From Cerrena zonata (taxonomy: Eukaryota > Basidiomycota > Agaricomycetes > Polyporales > Cerrenaceae): 64,000 nt of DNA. Below, piece after piece: positions 1-11,306 of this stretch. Location: positions 62,001 through 126,000 of the forward strand of contig JASBNA010000056.1 in assembly GCA_038087015.1 (NCBI GenBank), written 5' to 3'. The position numbers and the translations under genes are program-made. Within the stretch, counting starts at the first letter, position 1. Each line of letters starts with the position of its first letter. The notes below the pieces were generated by a model. The model worked only from the letters and a program-made list of their open reading frames with translations. It made no database searches and was not told where the DNA came from.

Positions 1-34
1 GAAATGCAAAAAGTTCTTGGTGGATGGTGGCCCC

Positions 35-75
35 CCACCAGGATATCCCACTGGTGGAGGGCGGTTGCAATCTTA
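35..75. promoter_or_regulatory. Inverted-repeat promoter element upstream of the first permease
   Basis: CCACCAG at 35-41 faces CTGGTGG at 51-57 with a 9-base spacer, followed by AGG and then GGTTGCAA (64-71). A TATA-like stretch lies at about 174-181 and the permease ATG is at 239. The same half-sites, and the same CTGGTGGAGG followed by TTGCAA, occur upstream of the aldolase-family gene at 2002-2070. The binding factor is unknown; dimeric zinc-cluster regulators often use inverted repeats of this kind, which is inference. Confidence 0.45.
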
Positions 76-238
76 GAGTGGAGAGATAAAGATCTTACGC
101 GCACTACGCTTATCAAATGCATTTATTCTTTTTTGCAGATAATTGTAGATAGCCATTATTGGTTGTGAAAACGTTGATATAAATAACCAACGAAATGGTG
201 AAGTTGTACTTAGCTGGTTATTTATTGATTGGACTACA

Positions 239-1753
239 ATGTCAAGTGCAGTTAAAGATAATAAACAATCTGGGGTGGATATCATACCTAAAACCTCTCT
301 CTCTAGCCTGGAATGCGAAAGGCCGGCTTTGGATACAAGATATAAGGACCCAAAGCTAGAGAGAGCGATTTGTCGTAAGTTAGATTTCACTATTTTGCCA
401 GTGTTGGCAATAGTGTATCTTTTCAATGGTTTAGATAAATCAAACATTAGTAATGCTAAGACCGATACCATAATGGAGGATTTGAATATATCTGGTAATC
501 AATGGAACTTATTATTATCAATTTTTTATATTCCATTTGTTTTATGTGCTTTCCCCTTATCATTTGTGGTGAAGAAGTTTAATCCTGCTAGAATGATTCC
601 TATCTTTATGTTTGGGTTTGGTTCTATAACTGCTCTTCTTGCAACGACCGCGTTATATAAAACCAATGGTTTCGTACTGCTTTTGATCGGTCGTCTCTTT
701 TTAGGAGCTTTTGAAAGTGCTATTCTCCCAAGTATTATTTTTTATTTATCCCGTTGGTATAGACGGGCTGAGTTGGCTACCAGAGTAGCTATTTTTTATT
801 CTGCTGCTGCGTTGGCAAATGCTTTTTCGGGCTTATTGGCTTATGGTTTATTTCAAGTGGAAAACTCTGTCCTTCATGGTTGGCAACTCTTATTCTTGGT
901 GGAACTGGCAGGTACCTTGGTATTTGCTGTTGTTGCATTCTTGGTTTTACCAAGATCAATTGAGCAAACATCTATATTTACTGAAGAAGAAAGAGAATAT
1001 GCAAAGTATCGAATCGAAACCGATTCAAAATCAGTAACTGCTGACAAGGCTCCATTCAAAGAATCCTTGAAAGTTTTCAAACATCCCGTGTATTGGATAT
1101 GGCTTCTAGTAGAAGTCTGCATTGGTGTTCCTTTGAACTCAATCAATAATTGGTTTCCACAGATTGTTCAGAATCTTGGTCATCCAACAACTGCCCAAAC
1201 AAATTTGTACACTGTTGGCCCTAATGTCTGGGGTGCAGTGGCCTTGATTTTTTTTGCAATCGGTTCTGACTACTTCAAGATTAGATCCTTGTTTGTGTGT
1301 GCTGCGGTGATAAGTACTCTTATTGGCTTCGTGGTATATGGCTGTGTCGATACTCTTAATCACATTCCAGTAGCTTACTTTGCTTGCTTCTTGATGACTA
1401 CGGGTGCTTCTGCTTCCTCGGTGCTTACCTCCTCATGGTATACCAATAACACCCCTTCAGAATCTAGAAAATTAGCGATGGCTTCCATCGGTATACCTTT
1501 GGCTAATGCTGCTGGACTTATCTCAACTAATATCTTCAGAGCTAAAGATGCACCAAAGTACGTTCCTGCCTTAGGAATAACTGCTGGTTTTGGAGGGCTT
1601 GCAGTGGTCTTAATTCTTAGTCTCTATACGTTCATGGTGTTTGATAATAGAAGAAGAAATAGGCTACAAGGTGTTGATCTTACTTTTGAAGATGTGCCTA
1701 CGGCTGACCTTGCTGACGGACCACATAATCCAAACTTCAGATGGATGTATTAG
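239..1753 (+). CDS. MFS permease, anion:cation symporter (Dal5/Tna1-like) family
   Basis: A 504-residue plasma-membrane transporter of the major facilitator superfamily. About twelve hydrophobic segments follow an approximately 50-residue polar N-terminus. The loop after the second segment and the motif SRWYRRAELATRVA match the fungal allantoate/nicotinate permease (ACS, 2.A.1.14) family, whose members import organic anions such as allantoate, nicotinate, pantothenate or biotin precursors. Substrate cannot be read from sequence. The next gene on the same strand, an aldolase-family enzyme, shares an unusual promoter element with it, so the two may serve one catabolic pathway (inference). Complete; the start is the first ATG after a TATA-like element. 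Other ACS subfamilies remain possible. Confidence 0.85.
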   Translation: MSSAVKDNKQSGVDIIPKTSLSSLECERPALDTRYKDPKLERAICRKLDFTILPVLAIVYLFNGLDKSNISNAKTDTIMEDLNISGNQWNLLLSIFYIPFVLCAFPLSFVVKKFNPARMIPIFMFGFGSITALLATTALYKTNGFVLLLIGRLFLGAFESAILPSIIFYLSRWYRRAELATRVAIFYSAAALANAFSGLLAYGLFQVENSVLHGWQLLFLVELAGTLVFAVVAFLVLPRSIEQTSIFTEEEREYAKYRIETDSKSVTADKAPFKESLKVFKHPVYWIWLLVEVCIGVPLNSINNWFPQIVQNLGHPTTAQTNLYTVGPNVWGAVALIFFAIGSDYFKIRSLFVCAAVISTLIGFVVYGCVDTLNHIPVAYFACFLMTTGASASSVLTSSWYTNNTPSESRKLAMASIGIPLANAAGLISTNIFRAKDAPKYVPALGITAGFGGLAVVLILSLYTFMVFDNRRRNRLQGVDLTFEDVPTADLADGPHNPNFRWMY

Positions 1754-2001
1754 TGTTTTCATGATTTTCTATGTTAATAAATTGTATTTTTACTATATAA
1801 AATGGCCTGTAGAAACTTTTTGCAATCAATTTCAATTGCCATAAAATTAAGCCAAATCAATTTTTCACTCCTTCATCCACATGGAATTCACCAACTCGAT
1901 TCTTCCCCAACTATTTCTACGTTAAGCAGTTCGAAATTCAGCATGATTTCTTTACCCCGGTCTTTTGAATGCCCAATGTTGCATTCAAAAAGACAATGTC
2001 T

Positions 2002-2070
2002 CCACCAGAAATATTTCTGGTGGTGGGCCAAATTCTCCTCTTGTTCTCTGGTGGAGGCACCCGATTGCAA
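2002..2070. promoter_or_regulatory. Perfect CCACCAG/CTGGTGG palindrome and third half-site upstream of the aldolase gene
   Basis: CCACCAG (2002-2008) and CTGGTGG (2017-2023) form a perfect 22-base palindrome with an AT-only centre. A further CTGGTGG at 2048-2054 is followed by AGG and then GATTGCAA, as in the promoter at 35-75. It lies about 125-195 bases before the ATG at 2195. The recurrence upstream of two adjacent metabolic genes suggests one shared regulator. Confidence 0.45.
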
Positions 2071-2194
2071 AAAAAAATTCGGCACTAAAACCTTATATCT
2101 TTGTTTGAAAAAGGAAAGCAAAATAGTATAAAAGCTCTTCATAGAGACTTTGAAGGAATTTTATGGTCTTCAATAAAGTGGACGACAAACTATA

Positions 2195-3139
2195 ATGACG
2201 GTTCCAGCAAAAATGGTAATTCCCAAGGGAATATATACACCAATTATAACATTTTTTAATGAAGATGATTCCTTAGACTTGGATACCCAAATTGAGCATG
2301 CCAAATTCTTATATAGTAGAGGTATTAATGGGTTGGTTGTTGCTGGTTCAATGGGAGAATCTGCACATTTATCTCGAGAAGAAAGAAACAAGTTGGTTTC
2401 GGGGATTCGACTGGCAATTCCAGACGAAAATTTTAAAATCATAGCTGGTGCTCCACCAATGGGTAATATTGAAGAGACTATAATTGAATCCAGGCTTGCA
2501 GCTGAATCGGGTGCTGATTTCATTATATTATTGGTTCCCGGTTATTTTGGACCCAACTTGATAAGTCAACAAGGTATAGTTGATTATTTCACCAAAGTAG
2601 CTAATAACTCAGCATTACCAGTAATAATTTATAATTATCCTGGGACATGTAATGCAGTTACGATTTCAATTGACTCGTACCATAAATTGGCATCAGTTCC
2701 AAACATTGTTGGGGTTAAACTTACTCACTTCAATTTGGATCAATATGCCTTACTAGGTAAAAACGTCGCTATTTGTGAAGAAGATAACTTCCGTCCATTC
2801 ACCGGTTTAGGACAAGTATTGATTCCATCGTTATCCGTAGGGATTTATGGAGCAATCGATGGTTTATCGGCCATTTTCCCAAAAGTAATGGTTAAGTTAT
2901 TCAATTTATTCCACGAAGGTAATCTTGCAGAAGCTAGTCAGTTGCAGTACTTAGTCACAAAGGCAGACATGATGATTATGAAGCTTAATGTTGTTGGAGT
3001 CAAGCACGCTCTTAAAGAAATTCATGGTTTTGGTAGCTCAACCCATGCAAGACCACCATTGGGCTCTCTTGATGTTAAAGAATATGAAGAGTTCATAGAA
3101 GACTTGGATGTTTTGCAGAAATTGGAAAATTCAATTTAA
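2195..3139 (+). CDS. DapA/N-acetylneuraminate lyase-family aldolase
   Basis: A 314-residue class I aldolase with the DHDPS/NAL (beta/alpha)8 fold. Visible family marks are GSMGES (51-56, equivalent to the GTTGE pyruvate-binding loop), the catalytic Tyr146 in IIYNYPG and the Schiff-base Lys175 in VGVKLTHF; the Tyr-Lys spacing matches the bacterial enzymes. Length is close to the usual 290-310. Fungal members cleave 2-keto-3-deoxy sugar acids or 4-hydroxy-2-oxoglutarate, giving pyruvate plus an aldehyde; fungi do not make lysine by the DapA route, so a catabolic role is more likely. The exact substrate is not determinable. It follows the permease at 239 on the same strand and shares its promoter element. 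No targeting sequence is obvious. Confidence 0.85.
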   Translation: MTVPAKMVIPKGIYTPIITFFNEDDSLDLDTQIEHAKFLYSRGINGLVVAGSMGESAHLSREERNKLVSGIRLAIPDENFKIIAGAPPMGNIEETIIESRLAAESGADFIILLVPGYFGPNLISQQGIVDYFTKVANNSALPVIIYNYPGTCNAVTISIDSYHKLASVPNIVGVKLTHFNLDQYALLGKNVAICEEDNFRPFTGLGQVLIPSLSVGIYGAIDGLSAIFPKVMVKLFNLFHEGNLAEASQLQYLVTKADMMIMKLNVVGVKHALKEIHGFGSSTHARPPLGSLDVKEYEEFIEDLDVLQKLENSI

Positions 3140-3881
3140 GTATAATTTGTATATTCAATAAACATCACTAGATAAGTGTTAGGAGTACAATAAGATCATG
3201 TAACACCGGATAGCTGCTCAAGTACATACCCATTTCAGTTGTTTGGTTGCAAAATTGGAAATTTTTTGTTTTTGAAGGATATTCGCAAGTGAAAGCACAA
3301 TGGTTTTGCACAAATCTCTAAGACAACCACATCTTGGCTTGAGGCCTTTCCGAGTCATTACACCCCAGATCTTCCACAAATATGATCACCAACTTGAGAT
3401 TAAAAAATTTGGCAAAAAAAGAAGAGTCTACAGCACGATGGTTTCCATTATGGTCTCCCACTAACGTACTCAGCATCGCTCTCAGCAGCTTAATAATTAT
3501 TGATCGGACGGGTAATCATGCTTTATGCTGGATATGGCCGTAGACGAAGGGTAATTTTTGTGGGTAATGGTATCAACATAAGACTAGTGATGTAGGACGA
3601 TGTCGGTATAAAAACCTCCGTACACCAATACTATAAGTAAGAAATTTGACGAATCATTTCAAAACACTATGATGAAGTATATGTCGGGGTATATATTTGG
3701 TTAGAAAGTTTGATTTAGAATCAAGGACGTGTGCATTTTTAGGTTATTCAAAAAGTAAAGTTTTGGTAGAAATTCATACAATTTGTAGATTTTGCTGCAA
3801 AAAACTAACAAAATTTAACTTACAATTCTACATAGAGATGAAAAACTTTGTAAAATCGAAAAATGTGTATTAGATAGTCTA
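3140..3881. other. 742-base convergent intergenic region with orphan promoter-like sequence
   Basis: Both flanking genes end here, yet there is a TATA-like element followed by CCTCCGTACACC (about 3607-3628) and, about 45 bases on, ATGATG opening a peptide of only 11 codons (3668 onward). No longer reading frame with recognisable similarity was seen on either strand. TTGCTGCAAAAAAC at 3792-3805 is one of several TTTTTGCAG-type motifs in the window. Confidence 0.4.
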
Positions 3882-5354
3882 TCATACAGCGTGGTAATGA
3901 AAAGCCCTCTTACTAAAGTGTACAGCAACCCAAGTCATGATTAGTCCAAAAAGACTCAAGAAAGCCGTGTAGGTAAAACCAATGAAATACTCGGGAGCAT
4001 CGTTTGTATTCCACACAAATAATGGTACGACGCTTCCAATCACATATGCTAGTACGTTGGTTAGCATGACCACCAAAGATCTTTTTTCGTCATCACCAAC
4101 CAATTCTCTGTTAACCCAGGAAAATATTTGAGGCTGGACCCAGCCAGAAGGTAGACTAATGAAGATATAGCAAAACCAATGTAGCCATGTTGGGATATTC
4201 CAAAAGGCCAATAAGCTAGTGCCAAGCGCCATTGCTATGAAATATATCAGAATGAATATATGATTCATTTGACCTCCAAGGTAGTCGGACAAATATCCAA
4301 CCAATATAGCCAAAATCAAACCAGTAAATTTCAAGTAGGAAGGATAGATATTATATTTTGAATTTGGCAATTTCAAATCGATTTTCATCCAACTTACGAA
4401 GGTCGGTTGACCAATTGCATGATCCGAGTTATTGAATGCGTAAAATATTAGAGGAAACACCCAGATGAACCAATTAGCAGACTGGTTTCTGGTTTTATCC
4501 AACCCCATATCATTCTTTCTTGAGTGCATTATCAGTCTATCTTGAGAAGTCCAATAAAAATTAGTTGAGTTCTTGGGAACATTGGGATTTGCAATTAGAG
4601 TATAAACTGCAATGGGGAAAGTGATTGAGGCATCCACCAAGAATAACCATTTGAAAGCAGGAATCCTCGAATGCTTGGTTTCACACTGTTGGATAACAAA
4701 CTGCTGTAAAGGGCCGGCAATTATATGGGCCATTGAAGAAGATATTGCTAGTAGGGTTGATCTTTTGTTCAACTCTTTCCTAGTCCACCAGGATCCTAGT
4801 AAATATTCAAAACTTATGAAAACCGGCGCTTGTAGAAAGCCAAGGAGGAAACGTAGTACGTATAGCTGACCTAGGGTTGTCACGAAAAACTGCAATAACA
4901 GAATTAAAGTCCAAGAAAGCTGTAAGAAACCAAGGAAGTATCGTAAATTAACTTTAGCAATAAGTTTACCAAAGATCAAATGTCCGGCAAAGTAAGATAC
5001 TGACCATAAACTCAACAAGATATTATACTGGTTCTTATCCATTTCGAAGAAAACGTCCATTCCATTGACAAATGATACGGTGATACTTGAAGTGAGGAGT
5101 GATTTTGCAAAATACCCTAAACAGACCGAGCTGGTCAAATACCTATCTAGTTTGCTGATATACTCCTGTTCCTGAGGGGGTTTATCTAGCTTGTCGTTCC
5201 AAAACAACTTGAACCTGTAGGCTAAGCTAGATCTATCAACATCGTCATCTATTTCAATCGTACTGACCGTGGCTGACGGCTTAAGTAGCTTCGTCCGTTC
5301 TTGCCCAGACATGCTGTCTAATTCGACAAGCTCATCCATTAGACTCAGGCCCAT
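3882..5354 (-). CDS. MFS permease, ACS family (Fen2/Vht1/Seo1-like)
   Basis: A 490-residue multi-pass transporter. A 70-residue polar N-terminus precedes about twelve hydrophobic segments. The signature YLLGSWWTRKELNKRS after the fourth to fifth segment is the position-equivalent of SWYRRAELATR in the permease at 239, placing it in the anion:cation symporter family; the long N-terminus and the first-segment region LDRYLTSSVCLGYF look most like the pantothenate/biotin/Seo1 branch. Substrate unknown. An in-frame Met at residue 6 is an alternative start. It is transcribed away from HSP60, with which it shares a 516-base divergent promoter region. Confidence 0.8.
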   Translation of the reverse strand: MGLSLMDELVELDSMSGQERTKLLKPSATVSTIEIDDDVDRSSLAYRFKLFWNDKLDKPPQEQEYISKLDRYLTSSVCLGYFAKSLLTSSITVSFVNGMDVFFEMDKNQYNILLSLWSVSYFAGHLIFGKLIAKVNLRYFLGFLQLSWTLILLLQFFVTTLGQLYVLRFLLGFLQAPVFISFEYLLGSWWTRKELNKRSTLLAISSSMAHIIAGPLQQFVIQQCETKHSRIPAFKWLFLVDASITFPIAVYTLIANPNVPKNSTNFYWTSQDRLIMHSRKNDMGLDKTRNQSANWFIWVFPLIFYAFNNSDHAIGQPTFVSWMKIDLKLPNSKYNIYPSYLKFTGLILAILVGYLSDYLGGQMNHIFILIYFIAMALGTSLLAFWNIPTWLHWFCYIFISLPSGWVQPQIFSWVNRELVGDDEKRSLVVMLTNVLAYVIGSVVPLFVWNTNDAPEYFIGFTYTAFLSLFGLIMTWVAVHFSKRAFHYHAV

Positions 5355-5640
5355 ATACCTATACCTTTATAGCTGGATCAACTCGATCTGTGCAAAGGGG
5401 CTATCACCTGGAACCACAGTTTTTGTATTGTTCCTGTTACCGAGTTTCCTATTTGACTGCAAATAATGTGCACTATGGCGTTAGCAGGAGTTGTCAAGTC
5501 CTTGCAGTAAAGAACCATCTCAGAAGCCATCATCTATCTACAGCTCCGTCCTTCTACCTCGTGCCGGGATGGTAAAGCAACAAGACCAGCCGGAAGTTGC
5601 AGCCACAGGATAAAACACCAGTACACCAAAACAAGATAAA

Positions 5641-5669
5641 ACACCCGTGCACACAATATGTACGGGTGC
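5641..5669. promoter_or_regulatory. Inverted pair of Rap1-like sites upstream of HSP60
   Basis: ACACCCGTGCAC (5641-5652) and its near inverse ATGTACGGGTGC (5658-5669) resemble the consensus ACACCCRYACAY known for budding-yeast Rap1. A related ACACCAGTACAC lies about 20 bases before. Similar sites recur in front of several other genes here. Confidence 0.45.
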
Positions 5670-5688
5670 ATACCGAAATTGAACATAT

Positions 5689-5713
5689 CACGTGACCGTG
5701 GAATTTTCTGGAA
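5689..5713. promoter_or_regulatory. CACGTG box and heat-shock element in the HSP60 promoter
   Basis: CACGTGAC at 5689-5696 is a Cbf1-type E-box. It is followed by GAA-TT-TTC-TG-GAA (5701-5713), a three-unit Hsf1-type heat-shock element, with a further TTC at 5717-5719. A TATATAAA element sits about 75 bases before the HSP60 ATG. Heat-inducible transcription of the mitochondrial chaperonin is well established in yeasts. Confidence 0.7.
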
Positions 5714-5846
5714 AGATTCCGACCGAATTTCCAGATTTGCTTAAAAGTGAAAATTTTGTGGAAAACTCTGAAAGAAACGAATCTCCGGATTATATAAACT
5801 AGTTTTCCCCAGCATTTTAGCTTTTTCATAAGAGTTATTCAATTAG

Positions 5847-7574
<1,728 letters not shown>

Positions 7575-7831
7575 GCTAAGAAACCTTTTTAGTACGAGAT
7601 TATGATATAAATACGTATACTTAACAATTCTATCCTGAACTTACTCTATTTATTCCCCTATCACTAGGGCCCTTTCTGTATATAGTTCATTAATAGGGTA
7701 ATTATATTCATGTATTCAAGATATTTAGTACCTGTAGATTTTTTTTTCCCTCGAAAGCATCAGAAAACAAAACGCATGGCTTATGATTTACTCCCAGAAG
7801 TTGACTAAATACTACCAGAGAATGTTATAGA

Positions 7832-9436
7832 ATGTTTGAAGAAGTCCATAGACATATCATATACGAAAAAGAAACTGAGTTCAATAAACTAGAAGCAAGA
7901 TTCATTGAGTTAAATCATTTAAGTCATATAATAAAGTCAAACAAAGTAACCAAAAATCAAAAGAAGATCATAAAAAATGAAAAAAACAAACAAAAACTTT
8001 TGAAAAAGATAAGGAAATGGTTGGTTCAAGACAATGCTGCTCCTCAAGAATCCTTTGAAATATGGCACGAACACAGTAAGTCATCGGTTGATAAGTTTGA
8101 TCTAAATGGACTTCAGGTTGAGGTTTTAGAAGAAATCAAAAAGTTAGAAAATGAACATACTGAGGATGACTCGGCTGACCTGCCTAATAATAATACGCTA
8201 GATGAAGAAGAGTATGGCCATATAGCTAATGAAACCGAAAGAGATGAGCAAAGGGAAAGGGATAGGCAGCAGAGAGAGAAGGAAATATCCGAAGGGAAAG
8301 CCTTTGAAGTAAAATTAAAAGAATTGACAAATGGTAATGACAGTTCATCATGGACAAAAGTGAATCATTTTATAAGGTCAAGAGGTTTAGAGATGCTACC
8401 GGTTCATAATACAGAATCCAATGAAATACCATATAGACTCTTTCCAGCTGCCACGGTTCAACACGTGAATAATTTAACCACTCTTTTACATATAAACATC
8501 ATGAAAAAGAATTGGAACCTTGCATATAGTATATTCTGTGTAATAATAAGAATACCTCATGTTGATATAAGAAGTCTTTGGCCTCTTGGGATTGAAATAA
8601 TTATAGGGAAACAAGGTGAATCACTGGATGGTTCGAAATCAACAATATTTAAGGATGAAAAATTCTTTGACTGGCTTCTTTCTTTCTATGCATATACAGG
8701 TATACCTTACAGGCCAACCAGTGCCCAACAAAGAAAGTCAAACTCAGCTATCAACTGGAGATCAGGTTCAAAAACCTATAGTCCACTATTTGCAATAACA
8801 TCACTTTGGAATTTGATGTGCAATAAGAATTATTTCAAACTTAATGAAAGATTAGAGGAATTTCTCTTGCAACCTCCCTACACTAGTGATGGAATATTCT
8901 ATTTTTTCAAGATCTTGTATCTTTTGGGTCAAAATTCTAGGCTAGCTACTAAGTTCATGAATCATGGAAAGCTTTTCGACGTTAATGATGACGAACAAGA
9001 GGAAATAGAAGATGCAAAGTTTAATATAGATCCGCTAGATACTAATAGTAAATCATCAATATCCAAGTTGTATCTCTCGAATCAGAAGTCGATTACACAG
9101 CTCTTGGAAACATGTGATCAGTTAGGATTAGAATACCCAAAATCTTCAGTGATTTCTCAAATGAAACGATTGCTGAAGAAAATTGGTATTGAGGATGGAG
9201 GTGATAATGGATCTGAATCCGAATCTGATTCTGATAATCAAGAGTCTGCTTATATGACAGCTAATTCTTTCGCCATCAATAAAAGTGTCAATGATGAAGA
9301 CGAAGCACATGACTTACTGGAATTTTCTGATGATCCAGGTAATGAAGATAATGAAGATGAAAGGGATGAAATTACTGATAGACAAATCATGCCAAAAGTA
9401 TTTGAACTGATGGATTTTGATTTCGATTTCGAATAA
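7832..9436 (+). CDS. RRN11: RNA polymerase I core factor subunit Rrn11
   Basis: A 534-residue protein that fits the Rrn11 subunit of the Pol I core factor (with Rrn6 and Rrn7), which recruits Pol I to the rDNA core promoter in the nucleolus. The best match to remembered S. cerevisiae Rrn11 is the helical segment LTTLLHINIMKKNWNLAY followed by IRIPHVDIRSLWPLGIE (residues about 211-250), the conserved TPR-like core. The N-terminal third is basic and charged; the C-terminus is an acidic, Ser/Asp/Glu-rich tail. Length is close to the S. cerevisiae protein (507). Assigned on one conserved block and overall architecture. Confidence 0.85.
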   Translation: MFEEVHRHIIYEKETEFNKLEARFIELNHLSHIIKSNKVTKNQKKIIKNEKNKQKLLKKIRKWLVQDNAAPQESFEIWHEHSKSSVDKFDLNGLQVEVLEEIKKLENEHTEDDSADLPNNNTLDEEEYGHIANETERDEQRERDRQQREKEISEGKAFEVKLKELTNGNDSSSWTKVNHFIRSRGLEMLPVHNTESNEIPYRLFPAATVQHVNNLTTLLHINIMKKNWNLAYSIFCVIIRIPHVDIRSLWPLGIEIIIGKQGESLDGSKSTIFKDEKFFDWLLSFYAYTGIPYRPTSAQQRKSNSAINWRSGSKTYSPLFAITSLWNLMCNKNYFKLNERLEEFLLQPPYTSDGIFYFFKILYLLGQNSRLATKFMNHGKLFDVNDDEQEEIEDAKFNIDPLDTNSKSSISKLYLSNQKSITQLLETCDQLGLEYPKSSVISQMKRLLKKIGIEDGGDNGSESESDSDNQESAYMTANSFAINKSVNDEDEAHDLLEFSDDPGNEDNEDERDEITDRQIMPKVFELMDFDFDFE

Positions 9437-9508
9437 TTCTACATCAGAAAGTATATAAACATTAGGTATATTTATCGTTAATCATATAAAAGTTTAGTAC
9501 ACATTATT

Positions 9509-11059
9509 TCATGGAGTTGCATCAGCAGGTTCATCCGTGATTCTCAAAGCAGCGGATTCAGACCTTGAAAGATGAACATTGTAGAAGTTAGCAGATCTTT
9601 TAGAAAGAGGTAAGACAGCCCAGTCAGGCGGAATAAAAGCACCACGAGGGAGATTAATCGTGAAGTTATTGAGTGAAACCGAAGACAAAGGGGATGCAGA
9701 AGAGGACGCTCCCACAGAAGTTGGTGCTCCGGCGGGAATATTGAGATCTTCAAATATTTCTTGATAATCTTGCGATGCCCCTTGAGGTTGAAGAGCAGGT
9801 TGAGGTTGAGGTTCTTGTATCAAGTCTTGTTGTTGTGGAGGTGGTGCATTATCCTGCTGAGAAGCTTCAGGTTCTTCTTGAACGGGACCACTGGTGAAAA
9901 CATTTCTTCTACATAATGGGCAATTCTCTGATCTTTCCAACCAGTCTTTCAAACAGCCCATATGAAGAATATGTTTACATCTCAATTTCTTTGGATATTT
10001 TCTTAATGGTAATTGCTTATTATGGGTAGCTTCATACTCATCAATGGAGAACATGTCTTCACGGCAAATGATACACAAATTATCAGATTCTGCCAAATCG
10101 TCAGCGGTTGCATTCTTAAGTTGGCTATCGAGACGCTTAGTTGATTCTATAAAAGAAATCAACTGTTTGACTTCAGTGTATATCAGCTTAATCGAGGAGA
10201 AAGTTCCTTGAAGCATTGATAAAGGAAGGGAAGTAGAATTAAAAGTCAAAAGATAAATAAAACTCACATAAGAAATCAGTTTTAAAGAGGAAGAAATAAT
10301 ATCAATAACTTTAGTATAATAAGGTTTGTTTTCCCAAACACGTTCTGAATCATCATCATCCATATCATCATCTTCTAAATCAATCCCTAAAGATTCAACA
10401 AAGACTCTAAATTCAATCAATTCATAGACGTTTAATACCAATTTGGCAAAATAAGTTAAACTCTCAACTCCTTGAATTGCAAATTGAAATCCGATTAGCA
10501 AACAAACCACAGAATTGACCCCTTGGAAAACGTCGTATGCCAAAAACTTTGCAATTAGAAAATTAACCACGATACTAGCCCCAACTAGACCAAATATAGA
10601 GGTATAACTTTTCAAGACACTGAAAACCGTAAAATTTTCATCGTTTGGTCTATTCCAAATTTTCATTTGAGTATAATCAACTCTGTCAATCAATATTATG
10701 TGAAACACTTTTGAAAGAATGGTAGAGTGTAACAAAAAACAGTTAAAGATGATATTATCATCATTACTCACAATCAATAATAAATTTATCACCAACAAGG
10801 GCAATTTTTCAAATATATGTTCACTTTCAATGATCCTCAACTCTCCAAAGATAAGCAATTGGAAGAATTTACCTATCACAAGAAAGATAAAGAATAAGAA
10901 GTTAACTATAATTGATAATTTATAACCATCAGTCAACTCACTCGTTAATGATAAAAAGTTGGTGGTGATCCTTAGTGAGTCGTAAATTGACCACGCCAAC
11001 GACACTACCGAAACCAACGAGTACAAGATAAAGTACCTTGTTATTTTGCTCAATTCCAT
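9509..11059 (-). CDS. HRD1: ER-associated degradation E3 ubiquitin ligase Hrd1
   Basis: A 516-residue multi-spanning ER membrane RING-H2 ligase, the core of the Hrd1-Hrd3 complex that retrotranslocates and ubiquitinates misfolded ER proteins. Several hydrophobic segments occupy residues about 10-305, with an acidic loop at 226-240. The RING-H2 domain has all eight zinc ligands: C329, C332, C361, H363, H366, C369, C380, C383. The tail is Pro/Gln-rich and low-complexity, as usual in the family. Complete and of typical length. It is convergent with RRN11, leaving only about 70 bases between stop codons. Confidence 0.95.
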   Translation of the reverse strand: MELSKITRYFILYSLVSVVSLAWSIYDSLRITTNFLSLTSELTDGYKLSIIVNFLFFIFLVIGKFFQLLIFGELRIIESEHIFEKLPLLVINLLLIVSNDDNIIFNCFLLHSTILSKVFHIILIDRVDYTQMKIWNRPNDENFTVFSVLKSYTSIFGLVGASIVVNFLIAKFLAYDVFQGVNSVVCLLIGFQFAIQGVESLTYFAKLVLNVYELIEFRVFVESLGIDLEDDDMDDDDSERVWENKPYYTKVIDIISSSLKLISYVSFIYLLTFNSTSLPLSMLQGTFSSIKLIYTEVKQLISFIESTKRLDSQLKNATADDLAESDNLCIICREDMFSIDEYEATHNKQLPLRKYPKKLRCKHILHMGCLKDWLERSENCPLCRRNVFTSGPVQEEPEASQQDNAPPPQQQDLIQEPQPQPALQPQGASQDYQEIFEDLNIPAGAPTSVGASSSASPLSSVSLNNFTINLPRGAFIPPDWAVLPLSKRSANFYNVHLSRSESAALRITDEPADATP

Positions 11060-11306
11060 GGTGATAAGCTGTAATAAAGGAGTAACTTTATCACTGCGTT
11101 GTTATCATGAGTTGAGTTTTTTATAACTTTTTTGTTGGCTCGCACGATAATTGCAAAATACGAAAATTATATATTAATCTATGAAGAATAGTATGAATAC
11201 AAACAAGAAAGGAATAAATACAAAGACGAGAGAATGCAGAAGGAGAGGAGAAGAAATGAAAAAATAATTGTAGTTATACAAAGAAGAAATGGTTATTAGA
11301 AGATCA

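Noticed and set aside
8466..8475. CACGTG inside RRN11
   Set aside because: Within coding sequence with no sign of a nested promoter.
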